From Ooceraea biroi (lineage: Eukaryota > Arthropoda > Insecta > Hymenoptera > Formicidae), in the NCBI RefSeq assembly GCF_003672135.1, contig NC_039509.1, positions 5,952,001 through 6,016,000 of the forward strand: a stretch of DNA of 64,000 nucleotides, read 5' to 3'. This document shows, in pieces, positions 12,146 through 25,900 of the stretch; positions within the stretch are counted from its first letter, which is position 1; the number at the start of each line of letters is the position of its first letter. Position numbers and translations under genes: made by a program. The notes beneath the pieces were generated by a model. It searched no databases. It was not told the DNA's origin and saw only the letters and a list, made by a program, of their open reading frames with translations.

Positions 12146-15100
12146 CTGCACATGCACACGATATTGAAATTTTAATGGCTCGGAAATTCATCGACGTGGA
12201 TTTCTCTCACGCACTATTCCACATTGCGTTATACAATTCGCTATCACTTGCCTACGCGCGTGTCTAAAAGTAACTTGACTATATGCATCCTCTCGCTATT
12301 AGCACCATAAAAGTTCACATATACGAAAGTTTTACTTCAACCTTCTATTCCTACAGTTTCAATTCTTATTTCAGACGTATCAATTCGTTTTATTGTAAAA
12401 AGATATTTTGTGCTGTCAAATTGCAGGTCTCCGGTAATTTGTGGATCAATACACGGACGTCATGGCTGAGAACGTGTTGATTACACGAAATTTTTACCGA
12501 GACTACATATTTCAAGCAAAGTTGCCAACGTGAAATCGTGCACCCTTCACTGACGGTTACGACGGGGAAGAGAATCTCCTGGGGCTAACGAGAACTCGTC
12601 AATTTAACCGTTTCTTCTGTCCCTGCACCTCGCTACTTTGTCCTAACTAATCGCCGGCGCTCCATCACTGTGTGAGTCGTTTCTTCTCTTTCACTCTTTC
12701 TTTACCTTTCCCCTTTTTATCTCCTCTCAACTCGTATACTTGCGCTCCACATTTTTATGCCAATTTTCTTGCATGACAGAAGATAAGTTAATTGCAAATC
12801 GAGCTTAAATTACAAATTGTTATAAGAATAATTTTACTTAATAAATAATAAAGTGAATAATGAGCTCTAATAATTACAAGATAGTAATATTATAATATTA
12901 AAAGTTAGAACAAGCAACAATATTTCAATATATTTTTATATCGAGTCTTTCTTTCCTTTCTTACTGTCGAATCGGATATTTTGCATATATAATTTGCGAA
13001 TTTATTTCTTACGTTACAATGCATCATTTAAAAAAGAATTCATCTTATTGGAGAATGCACGTTGATTTTCCTCTTGCACGCGACGAAACGAAATATAAAA
13101 TATGAAATAATTTGTAAAATGCGAAATTTTCATATTTGACGAGATTCTTCAACGATATTTCATGTCAATACAATCTCACCGAGCGTATCCCTACGCATAT
13201 CTCTTATATTATTTCTTTTCGCATCGAGATGGAAATGCCGCGAATTCGACATACATATATGTCGGACATGCGGCACATATATGTCGGACTTACAGACACC
13301 GCTGAATGCGAAGCGGCTGCCATAACGACTGTTGTCTTTGGCGAAATCGCATTTCGACGTGAAAAGAAGACGCGAGGAATGCAATGCGAGCTCGTCCATG
13401 TGCGCTAATTGCGGACGAAAGTGCCCGGCTTTTCGAGGAAGAAAAGTTTTACCCGGTGCAATTACATGCTGCAAGAACGTCTGGCGAAAAATTGCTTTCG
13501 CGTTTCTATTTTCACGTGAAAGCGGCGGAAGAAAGGCAAAGCGCCGTTCGAGCGAGCGTTTTCAGCGACGAGCAGGGGTTGCGAACGGGGCACGTCGCGG
13601 TAGACTGGCGAAATACTGAGAGATGGTGTAGACACGGCTAATAATAATTCGGTCCTGTAATATTACGAAAATAATTATGTACTCCGCAAAAAGTGCAATG
13701 CAATTACACCGACATCCGGACTAAAACAAATACGGGCGACGAAATCCGGATTATAAAATTTATATGTAATCTCCTTCACGGTTCTACGCGTGGTTACTGG
13801 TTCGTTCTTTTAAACAGTTGACAGCTGGACTGACAAACATTCGTCCGGCAAATATTGTATTTCGCGGCAGAAATTTTTAGCGACGTCTCCTTTCAGCGTT
13901 CTGTACGCGACAGGCGCGACCACGCGGAACAAAAGGGGTGTGCTTTTATGGCGACATATGCCGGACCCTCCTGCACGTATTGTCGTCGTATCCGTGCGTC
14001 TCGCGGCAACGATATGGGCTCTTCAAGTGTTATTTGATACCGACGAAGGGATACTTCGTCCCTTTACGCTTCTCCCCAACGGCTGCTTGCGGTCCAGCCG
14101 TTCCGAACAACTGCACTCAAGACATTTAACGAATGATATTTTTTCTCCCGTGAGATCCATCGCTATCCAATGCTATCTGCGGTATCCTGTTATGTCAATT
14201 TATATGGGTCTGCAAATAACGTTAGGGCAAAAGGACGACGAAATGCACGGTGGGTTAAACCGGCGGTTTAACGTTTGTCAAAGGGATTCCGAAGATCCGA
14301 GATTCACGCTCTCATAACTGTTTTGCTTAATTAGCGACTGCGACCACCCGGGATTTTGCACACCACATGGATGCATGGTTGCAGTTTCCTCGACGCGATA
14401 TCACGCGTATTCGCGATTAGCTGTTTAGCAGTCGCGGTTGCTCCTGCGCTACATGACAGTTAACGTGATCCCACGGGATGAGACAAATCAGCTCTTTTAC
14501 AACCGCTTCTCTATCTTGGCAATCTTTCGCGCACAGAAGAGAACGCCCTTATTTATGCCGGATTGCGCGTCGCTAGAGGATGGGAGCTCGCCGTGACCGA
14601 AAGAGGGTTTGAATCGCGCCAGGCAAGCGAGACTTTAATCGAAAAAGTTCCTCCATCGCAATTTGTCACGTTCGTTACGTCCGGCCGGTTGAGCGCCGGC
14701 GATCGTTCGTTCATCCGCGATGTCGAGCGTCCACGCCTGCATCCAGCGAGCGTAGATCTTTCGCTGAAGGAAATATACTTACAATGAGAATTACACGACG
14801 GAAACGCGACAAGATTCGCCAGCGAGATAACACAATGAGAACGGAGAACGCGTTATCGTGAATCGGAATCCGGTCCGCGTTTGCCAATTCCGTGTTGATA
14901 AATGATAAATTGGCCGAGTCGCGAGCTCTACGATAATTACGGCACCGAGGGAATCGAACACCGTACAAATATTAATATCCTTATTTAATCTATTCCAGGT
15001 GGTAATTAAATTATAAAGATTAAATCTCGGAGTTTTCACATGCTCACGTATCGCATGCATATTTCTAGAAATTCTTTTCTTTCCTCTCTTTGATGTTCGG

Positions 15101-18100
15101 AAATTGATAACGTGTAACACAGACATAACACGTGATAATATTATTATGATTAATGGCGTGAGACATTGCTTTGATCGATAAATTGATACGACGGCTGCTA
15201 ACCCTATATGTATAAGTGATTAGCTATTTCTCTATCCGGCGCGATCAGCCCCAAATACATCGGTCTCCCAAAATACATCGGTAGGGTATAATACTAGCGA
15301 TTTATCATTCAACGTGGTGCCGACACGATGAATGCCCTTTTCACTGATGCAGCGTAAACATGCCTTTATTATATGGAATATAATAATCAATCTGCTAGTA
15401 TCGTTCGTGGTAACATGAGAAAGCGCACGAATTAGTAATAATAATTTAATTGTCGCTGCCTTGATAGATGAAACAATAGCATGAGATACAATTGATACAT
15501 TCAGCTTTAAGAGAGATACGTTCTTAATTGCCGCACGGATTCGGATTGCATTTCGATGATAAATTAAGACAGTTGATGAACGTAATGTTAATTCGACGGC
15601 GCGGAAAATTTGATTTAACACTGGTCAACTACCGGCCACGCTTTGTGAATTACTATCGTTCTTGTAACTGGACGGTTTAATTACGATCCCGAAAATTTAA
15701 TGTAATTTGACACTGCATAAAATGCCATTTTCCACCGCACGTGTGACTCTACCTCCATTTAATGACCGTTACAGCGTCAAGGGTCCCGATATAATTTAAT
15801 CGATTAAACGCAATGTTACGCGTAATAAATTCATTGTCACACTGGCCTCAAATTAGAAATAACATTTACAGCTGGTACGATCCTACAGCCACACAATTAT
15901 TCCGTTTATTGCATGGCCAATATACACACATACACACAGTTTTTCATCAACAATTCGGCAAGCGACACGTGTATAAAAAGGATAGAAGTTTCCTGTTTAA
16001 AATTATCGTTTCTCTTCCTGCTCTTAACAAAAATTTCCTCTCCGGTATACCGCAACATTGTTCACTTTTTTACATTGGCGCAGTGGAACCGACAATGGCA
16101 TACCTAAAAGCGCGAGGCCGTCAGCGACGCGTCGTTAAATTATGGGGAGTCGGGTCGACGTTGGGTGATTAATTAAACGAAAGGTTAGATTAAGCGAGAT
16201 AGCAATAATTTTCGCTCGCTCGCTGGCTGCAGACACTACTACATTCGAAAAAATAACGAGTGCACCGCAGGGGCTTCATGTGCGATGCGTTTACAGTACT
16301 CTGGTCCACGCAGGAGCCCACAACGTGAACGAGCGAGCCAGCGAGAGAGAAAGGGAACAGAGGACAATATTTAAGGGTGATTGACTGCATCGAACGTATA
16401 GTTCGCCTCGAATAATACGATAAATATCTAAAATAAATAAATAATCGAACAAATTTTTGCCACGAGTAAAAAATTCAAGGATGGCAGAAATAGCAGAGAG
16501 AAATTTAAAAGATATCCGCAAGCTAATTTGTTTGACCTCACGTGTCTTTTCATCGGACTGAAAGAAGCGCTAATTAATATTCTAACGTGTCGTGAGTGGC
16601 AAAATATTTGCTGCCGGCGTTGCACAGCTGTCGGGCGGAGAAACGCGGGGGGACGCTATTCTGTTCTCTCGCAACGAGATCCTCGTGCATGTACGGTCGT
16701 CCGTATGTACAGAAGCGCGCAACGCAAACTAATTCCATTTGCTGTCCCGCCGTGTCTCGGTAGCACCTAACTTTACTGTCAGAGTGGGCCCACAGAAATG
16801 TCAGTCCCGACCGAGGATCGGCCCCCCCAAGCTTTTCTCGTTGATACACTATCCTAACTCTCGTGGCTGCTGTCATCAGCCACCGTGTATTCCGTATGAG
16901 CACTCTACCGGCACGTATTTTCGAATCCCTCAGGGAACCCTCGCATCCCGATCCGGGAAATCCGCAAACGAAAAGATTGGACGCGAATTTGGTATTTGCC
17001 GTTGCGAATCGGAGAACGCGCGCTGTCAGATATATGAATATAAACTCCTGCGGAAGCTTCATAAAAAATGCAAATTTGCAATATCGCCTGAAAACTTCCC
17101 CTGAAGCACGTAGTCTCTGATGTAAAATCTCACGATATTGATAGTCCTTTCATCGATAGGAAGGTACATATTTGTATTAAGCACAAGCTGTAAAAGTATT
17201 ATATATATATATATATATATATAATAATTATATAAAATATATATATATACAGGGTGTCCCGGGTTTTAACCGACAAACTGCGGGAGCATATTCTACTAGT
17301 GGAAATAAGAAAAAATTCTTATATCGAGTTTGCTTAGAAATGCTTTATTACAAAGTTATAAACCAATATTGAAAAGAAATATCAGATAAGTAACAACGGA
17401 TTTTTTCACAAAAATAAAAATTATCTACGCAATGATTTAGTGACGCATTTCAAAATGTTGTCCTTGCACATCGATACAAGCTAGACATCGACGTAGTACA
17501 GAATTTGTTACGGTACGACATTCCTGAAAATTTTGTTGCATCTCAGTAACTGAATTAGTAATTCGTTGCTTTAAATCTTCAAGCGAGATTACTTCTGTAC
17601 TGTAAACTTTATTTTTTAAAGTTCCCCATAAATAAAAATCAAGAGGCGTTAAATCGGGCGATCTTGGAGGCCAGAAAACCGGTCCTCCTCGACCAATCCA
17701 CCTATGAGCATAATGTTCATCTAACCAGTTTCTAACTTGTCTAGCATAGTGCGATGGACAACCGTCTAACTGTATCCAGCTGTTTTGGCGAAACTGCAGT
17801 GGCACATTTTCCATCAAAATTGGTAAATCGTTTGATAGGAATCTTCGAAAAGATTCTCCGTTCAATCGGTCAGGTAAAAAGAACGGACCAATAAGCCGGT
17901 CATGAAGCATACCCATCCAAACATTACATCGAAATTCGTGTTGAAAGTTTCTTTGTCTGGTAGTATGTGGATTATTATGAGCCCATACATGGCTATTATG
18001 AGAATTGAATATGCCTCGTCTTGTAAAGGTCGCTTCATCTGTCCATAATTATATTGAAATATATTGAAAAGAAATATGAGATAAGTAACAACGGAACATA

Positions 18101-21100
18101 GTGTAGAATTTGGAAGGTCGAAGATGTTTATGTTATGTGTATTCACATGTATTCATGTTCACTATGTTGAAACGATTCAGTACGATTCTCATCAATGATA
18201 TAATATCGACAATGTCAAACGTGATTACGTAAATCGGTATTCCACAATACACTGTTCGAACGTTGATCTCCATACACGACAGAGAATGTGGATACAACTA
18301 GACGGGTCATTGTTTATCGAAATTCTAACTTCCGGTCTGAAATTTTTTTTTAATGAGACATGGTATTTTTTATTACGGATTCGGATTCTACGCGAGAAAA
18401 CATGCAACTTTTGTCTGAAACATTTTTCCGAAAAATGTCATCTTATGTCCTTAAAATGATCTTCAAGATGAGTTTTGAGGACATTTTAAGGACATAAGAT
18501 GACATTTTTCGGAAAAATGTTTCAGACAAAAGTTACTTACTTTTCGATGGAGAATAAGAATCTGCAATAAAAAGTTGGGGTTTCAATTTAAGAAATTGAA
18601 GGTGATCTTCGCGTGACCTTCAAACGACTATTCAAGGTCAAACCAATGGTATCATCTTATGTCCCCCTCGAAATCGTGACATGTCTGTCTAAAAAATTTT
18701 TTCGTATCTCTTTTAGTTTTTTAAAAAATCGACTGTATAAATTAAAATGGGCCACCCTGTATATACACACACACATGTAATAAAACACGGCTTTCAATAA
18801 TAAATCTCGATGTACACATTTTATGTACGTATCTAACTATCTGTCACGCGATATGATCAATCGTTAGAAAGGAATTCTGAGATTTGACAGCTTTTGATGA
18901 GTGAAGCGAAAATATGTAAAACTCATCGAAGGCACGCAGGCCCATTGTTGTAAACTCTCACGAGGAGAAATGTCAAACTCTTATTTCAGGTCATTTTTTC
19001 TGATATCGCAGCCGCGGGCATAATTCAAAGTGATAAATTACATCATTTATCATACTTAATAAAGCGATGTCGGATGAGACGAGAAAAACGCGAATATGCG
19101 ACAATGTATAAATGGGATAAAATTTTACGAGTTTTTCCCCCGACTTCCGTGAAATTTTCAGATTTGACTTGAACGAAGCGCATGGCCGGGATACGTCGCA
19201 TAATGGAATGTTTTATAACTCATATCTCATTGACCCGCGACGATTTCACGACGTGGAACGAACTATATATTAACGAAGCTTAATATGACGCCCTGTCGCT
19301 CTTGTCTTTCTCTTATTTCCGCCAGAGTTTTATTCAGCGCGACGAATGAACGAGTCGAGTCTCTGCTATTATGCGAATCGTAGATAATGAATTCTTACGC
19401 TTCAGAATCGATCTCTTGAAATTCTACTGTTCCAGCCAAGTTGCACGGTTCTATAATGATATATAATCCACGACGAGTGGGAGCAAGTAAATCGTATTTT
19501 TTTATGTTCCACGTAAAACGCACAAAGAGCGAGAATTACGTGTGCGCGCAATTCACGTTTGACTTTCCCCGGTCGTTTCTGCCGTTGACACAGGAGTCTT
19601 TCAACCAAAAGCGCGTAAATGCTCGTCAAACAAGAGGAAAAGTTTCGTGAATTAATTACACTCGGGGCTCGCATAACCGCGTCAAATTTACCTGACGTTT
19701 AGATTATGCGCTTCTCGTCTATTTGCCGGAAAGCGTTATGAGTTGAAACGACAAGCAGATTCCGAATAATGGAGCTATTAAGTTCAAAGATTCTCCTTGT
19801 AATTTTCCACGAAGTACGTTATAACAGGATACATCATCGGAGAGCAATTTAAAATTATAATATCACGCTTCATAGACATTCCGGCACGTGTGTGCGTCGT
19901 GAAGTAAAATATTTTATCGGTAGCAGTGACGCGCGTAAGCTGATGATACACACGATACGTATATATGAACAGTTATTACTTATTTATATCGCATGTACAC
20001 GCCGTATTACGCATTATGGCCTGCACGCGATATACGAAGGTAGATATAGGAAGGTAATCGAGGACGGTGTAAAATAAATTGAATAGCCATGATGCAGATC
20101 AAGCGTGCTTTTATTCTTCTCAGGTACTGAGAAGGAGAATATGATGTTTAAGAGTTTGAATTACCTGATGCCACCTCTCGTCGTGTCGTAGTTCAGGACT
20201 CGATTGCCGTGAAGCCACTGAACGACGCTATATTGCACCTGCATCGCAATATGACGCACGACACACAATAGCTCAATAGTGCTATCAGCCTCGTAATATT
20301 TGTCCCGCAGTGGTTCACCCAGGGCGTCCACTATTTGGACGGATGGTGCTGAAATCAGAGGAAATTGTTTAGAGCAAATGATCAGGTTTATCGATCAGTT
20401 TAATTTCTGAATTGATTAATCGCGTCAAAATATCGAATACTTTTTCGGAATTATTTTGCGTTAATATTTCTTAAGGGAAGAAAAGTGCAAGAGCAAGAGC
20501 AATAATTTTAATAATTTCTTTGCATAAAGTTTAACTGGCAAAAAGCCGTAATTTTGATCAACAAGAGAAATATTGAGCATATCCAACAGTCAGTTCGAAG
20601 CATTTCAAGAGCATTTTCAACTTAAAGTTTCTATCCTCTTAGAAGAAGTTTCGTGGGGGAGGTGGAGTCAGTGCATTCAGGTGAAAGTACTTACTACTTA
20701 CTACTTTTGCTTTAAACATCAGCGTATTGCGGCTTGCGTGGAAATTGCGAACGCGTGATAAATTACGTGCCGAGTATATTTGGTCACATATTTGCGGAAA
20801 AGTCCTCCCATTATTTTGCAACATTTTGTCGCAGCGTAAAACTGATTCATTAACAGTGAATCGCTAATGTCAGTTTAATGAGAATTCCCGTTTTATGAAA
20901 ATTACATCTCTAATTTTGGGAACTGTCGCGTTTTTTCTTCGTCTGCGATAAATTACACCCAAATTAGATCGCAGCGATTAATTTGCATCGTTGAGGGAAA
21001 GTTCTGTTGTTATCTACCGTCGAGAAAATTAATCAGCAAACAATCGGACAAACATCGAAATTGCAGCTGATGAGTTATGTGTTTCATGCATATTAAACGT

Positions 21101-22909
21101 AAGTTTTGTTCGTCACACTGCGTATTTATCATCATCATCATAGTTTACAATTTACGGATGTGATTTTCGTCTTGCAACGATTACTCGACAGCTTCTTACG
21201 TTTTAACGTGATTGTCGGCATTATTAGCCAAGAGTTTATCAAGCTCAAGCCGCGCGGTAATTCGCATGATGCGCAATCCAGGCCGCATGTACGAGCACGG
21301 ATATTGGATTACATCGAATTCGATTTCAAATATTTAACTTTATGGCCCGATAAATATCCCTCATATTTACGTCATTGGGTTGTCACACGATCGCGCAGCC
21401 AACGCGCGATCGAGAGCCACCCAATTCATTCGGATGTCCCCTTCGCCTTTGGGCTGGACCGTTTCCAGCCGGTATGGGGTGGTGCGCCTCCACATAGCTA
21501 TATAGCGACTTCTGCCCTCTCTTTCCTCTCTCTCTCTCCCGAAGCGAAACCGGCTACCGAAAGAAATCACGAAAAAGGGAAACGTTTTAGAGATAGATCA
21601 GAGTGTTCTCCCTCCCCTTCGACCTGATGCTCGACCTCATGAATACCACGCGAAATGTAATCTCTCTCGTGTGTTCGCCCTTTTATCTTTCCCTCTCTCT
21701 CCATCTGGCATCCTTTCGTTCTTCCCTTTACGTTGCTCGGGTTACTGAGGTACATCGTGGTTTTATTCCACGCGTCTTTTCGTGCGAAACGATACGAAAT
21801 TTTCCCGGCTTCTTTGTCCGCTGCAATGTCCGAAAATATGTTTCTCGCGTCTTCGTTTTCCTCTCCTCCTTATCCGATTAATTTCACGTTGACGCCCTCG
21901 TAAATTTGGAAAGACGCTGCTCCGCCTTTAAATTCCTTAAGAGTCTCAAAGTAGATCAAGCGACATTTTATCCGCAAAAAGCTCGTGGCTACTCTTACTC
22001 ACTTTCCTTTTTTTTATTAACATTCTGATCGAAAGGACACGTGTCGACTCCACTCGATGTTGCCCAAGAGATCGGCGGCGAGGGCGCAGGAAGACGGATG
22101 ACAGGTAAAAAGTCGAGGAAGTAGAACTGCATACCAAACTCTTGGCTACTTTATCTCGCGCACAGTCTCGGCTTGCCTTCTCTTGGATTAAGTGTTGATC
22201 CATCCCTTTACGTGCAAAGGCGATGATCTCCAACGTTCCTCGAGTACGATAACGCTTAGGAATGGACGAAATTTTTTACACGCTTTGCATTTTTCCTCGC
22301 ATGGCGATTTATGATCATAAGCTTTGATCGTGAATCATCTATCCGTATTAATTTTTAATACAAACTTTTGAGTTTGAATTTTAGAACAATTCGCACAGGT
22401 TTTCCAACTTTGACTAGTCAACCGAATATATAAGTAATAAATTGTTTTTTTTTCTTTATATTGGTCGATCAAAGAATAGCAGTGAGCTCCATGTTTGGAA
22501 CGAGTTACGATATAGCTCGGCACATAGCTGCATTCATAGCTCCTGCGTTAATTACCGAATATCACACGTGAGTGTGAACGATAAAACGCGATTGCAAGAT
22601 TCATGCAACAATAGACAATTGTGTTTGCTGCAATTTAACTTTCAGTGTTTAACAGATACAAAAAGAGAATAGATTGCCGGGGCTAATGAAACCGCGCGAT
22701 TCGACGATACATCGTCTTTTCAATGGCGTTTGACATTTTGAAACGTTGCTACAAATGACCGTGGAACCGACGGTATGAAACGATTTAGCTTTAATTGCAT
22801 GGACGACGAATGATATCTCGATAATAGGAAGCGCAAAATGAATGAACGGTAACACCTTCGAGGTGTCACCGATAGTATTGATACTATCGATACTAGCGAT
22901 AGTAGTAAT

Positions 22910-22961
<52 letters not shown>

Positions 22962-25900
22962 CTAGTAATTATTTAAAATATAAGAAACAGCTGTTATCCG
23001 AGATAATAGATACACGTACCTACATCGCGTACACGCTGCAACAATGATTCCGACAAATTACGGGAACGAAGGAATGCCATGAGGATAAGTACAGAGAACG
23101 TTAAGCAGATAATCCTTTCGAACTCGCATTAGGAAATTTCCCATTATAACACGAAGAAGCTACAACGTCTCATCCGGTGCAAAGCTTACAATATAATCTC
23201 CGCGGTAAAAGCGGAAGGGTAGATCGGGAAATAAGTAAAAGGGGAAATCCGCGTCGGGTTCTTTTTCCCGCGAGCCTGCAATTTTATGCGAGATCGGCGA
23301 GAATGAAACCGGTATCACACTTTTACCTAAACGGATTTACTTTGGGCGTGTCTCTCCAGACGCGTTATATTATCTCGTCTGAAATATGATATATCACCGT
23401 ACATGGTTAAAACCCTTGAATAATAACAGTAATTGTCTAACTGCATACTGCATGCTGCTTGCAGATTCACACGAGGTACTTTTACGTAATTTCTCTAATT
23501 TCAAGCTGCTTTAATAAGAGTATCCTCCATCCAGCTTCATTCCCGTCTCCTGATTCCGGGCATCGCGTTTCCACAGCGCCGCTCTTTTACTATTCGCCGT
23601 TTAAAAGCCTGTAAAATCACGCAATTTGCCTGCTCACGTTTTATTAAAGTCCTACCCGCCGCTTACAATTTTCCATTGTCCATTTCTATCCAAGTGCTGC
23701 TTCACCGCGTCTTCCGTTCTTCATTGGCCTGTCGCTTTCCTTCATTTCCGTTCGCGTCGGCTACAGGGCGCTTCGTTTTCAATTATCCTTCTAAGCGATC
23801 TCTATCGCAAGAACACTACGAACAAAGGCAATTTGTCCGATTGCTAGCGCACTGCTCCGAGATTCGAATCTTTTCCTTTTCTCGTTTGTCGTTAAAATGT
23901 TGGACCGTAACGTATCGGTAGGAACGTTTGATTTTTAATTATGTGTGCATGGATAACAATGAGGAATGGCGTGATTTATTATAACAATATGAGCTTTTAA
24001 TTGTTGTTGTTGCTTTGTCGTCAAAATTATTTTTCATTTTCGGATTTGCCATTACTATTCATCGTTTATGTCTATAATATCCATACTATGTGCAATTTTT
24101 ACTCGGGCGTTGTTGCTGCGCTTTAATTTTCTACGTTTCATTAAACGATCTCTTGGTGAAAAAAATAAAGCAGAAATCTGCGCGCATCACAGTCGTTCTA
24201 ACTATCCAATTTCTTTTACGCTCCTTTCTGTACTCGCTGTGTAATGTTATGCTACATTAAATTCGCTTCAAACCAACGAGTTTCGCGCGCGAAGCAGCGA
24301 GCGCGAGAGAAAAGCATTAAACGGAGAAGAGAGACATGTAAACTTGGTAGAGTAAATACCGGAAAAGCTTTCGCGCTCTTTGCTTCACTTCTTCTTCTTT
24401 TAAAAAGACTTTTAAGAACAATCACACGTCAAATTGTTCAGAAAGAATTCACTCAGAAAAATCCACAGATGACACGTTTTACATACGCGCAATTTGAATC
24501 CGAAATGTGGGTAGGGAGAGAGAAAGAAAGAGAACGAGAGCGAGAGAGAGAGAGAGAAAGAGAAGCAGACAGCACGTGGTGATTTCATGAGAAACGGAAA
24601 CGACAGAAATGCGCGGAAATTCGTGATGTCTACGGTCACATAATTCTCGTAATTATCATTGTTGCAATCTCGACGCTAGGCAGGAATCATTAGTCCACGT
24701 TATCACTTGCCATTAATGTGTAGGTTGACGTGAATGAACTTAGGCGGATGGGTGCTGATCTGACACTCGTATTGACCCTCGTCGCTGCTGTTAACCCGCT
24801 TGATACGTAGACGCCAGTTGTCCGGGTACTGAAATTCGATGGTGTATCTCGAATCGCCCGTATATGTATTCTGGCCTACCGTCAGCAGACTCATTTTCTC
24901 ACCGCTCTCGTGCCGTCGTACCCAGGACACCTACAAATGCAAAAAAATACGCAATAACGAAAGGCAAATACGAAGCGAAGAACTCCGCTTGTTTGTGACT
25001 AATAATAAACGATAATATGAAATACAAGGTTTTCATATTCGATGAAAGAGAATCGATTTCTGATTGTTTTCGCGGAGTTTGATAAGCGTCCGCAACAAAC
25101 GTTCGCCGCGGTGTGTACAAGCAAATGTTTCATTTTATATTATTTTGCGTAATCGCAATTTCGCGGTATATTGGTTAGCTATAGTATAAATAGCTGCTAG
25201 GTAACGGATATTATCTGTTCAAGCGCCAGAGAGAGATTCATGCGTACATAACCGATATCCGACCGCATAATTTGTTCTATAGTTTGGGGCATGGATAACG
25301 CGGAAATGGCTTGTAACTGCATTACGAACGGCAATAAATGCATTCCAAATGAATGCGGCAGTAGTTGAAAATAAAGCGACCGTTACCGGCAATAATGCAA
25401 CGGAATCAATTATGCAATTCAATATCACCGTTTCCTCTTCTTCGCCACGAGAAGCTCCTCGAGACCAAAATGCGACTGACTCGCGATTGAAAACATTTTT
25501 ACGTCTAACTGCAAATACCTCATATCCAATTCAAGATGTGATCACGCTTCATCGGGGAAGTGATCGCGGGAAGCTAAGTGATCGATGAAACCTCGTACGA
25601 ACTCGCAATGAAAGAAAAATTATTCGGAGGTATCATTGAATTATTACGTGCAGATTACGCGTGCAAATAACTGAGTTGCCGGGCAGAGATCACGCGAATT
25701 TCTCCTTCCTTTCGTTCCTCATTTCTCGAAGTATAAAATGTACGGACGCGCGCGCGCCAGCAGATTAATCATAATAAGCTAAACGTAGCTTACCCGGCGC
25801 GTAATAAGGCAAAATATTCCGAGATTAGTCGTGAATTATTGCGCAATGAATTTGTAGCAGTGATTAAAAGGTGCGAGCGACCAGATACGAGAAAGCAGAT

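Larger units (their letters stand above)
17250..18759. mobile_element. Composite of rearranged TIR transposon pieces, TA-flanked
   Basis: The left end is CAGGGTGTCCCGGG and matches the 151-bp terminal repeat of the element at 44378-45110 over 17250-17400. The right end, GCCACCCTG at 18751-18759, is a similar but distinct terminus. TA flanks both sides. Inside there are three parts. Part A (17250-18048) is the 3' half of a DUF4817-type element in minus orientation. Part B (18061-18187) is the 5' inner repeat and leader of the same family in plus orientation, which is inverted relative to part A. Part C (18188-18759) is unrelated DNA with a 52-bp perfect hairpin. This is a dead, nested or recombined copy. 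Confidence 0.8.
12146..20164 (-). other. dpr intron 4 (8 kb), GT-AG
   Basis: The donor GTAATT is at 20164-20159 and the acceptor ends at 12146. The intron holds AT-rich and CpG-rich DNA without recognisable exons. It also holds a TA microsatellite and a scrambled DUF4817-type transposon with an attached inverted repeat (17250-18759). I see no other genes in it. Confidence 0.85.
20349..24710 (-). other. dpr intron 3 (4.4 kb) with a GC donor
   Basis: The intron begins GCAAGT at 24710-24705 and ends with tttcag before 20348. It contains a hairpin (21375-21425), a pair of small hairpins beside a long GA tract (22842-22957), an AGAG-rich stretch (about 24520-24562) and CT-rich DNA near 21.5-21.7 kb. 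I see no exon or mobile element in it. Confidence 0.85.

Noticed and set aside
17862..18146. 94-codon minus-strand frame beside the transposase fragment
   Set aside because: It is an out-of-phase shadow of the DUF4817-type transposase and its leader.
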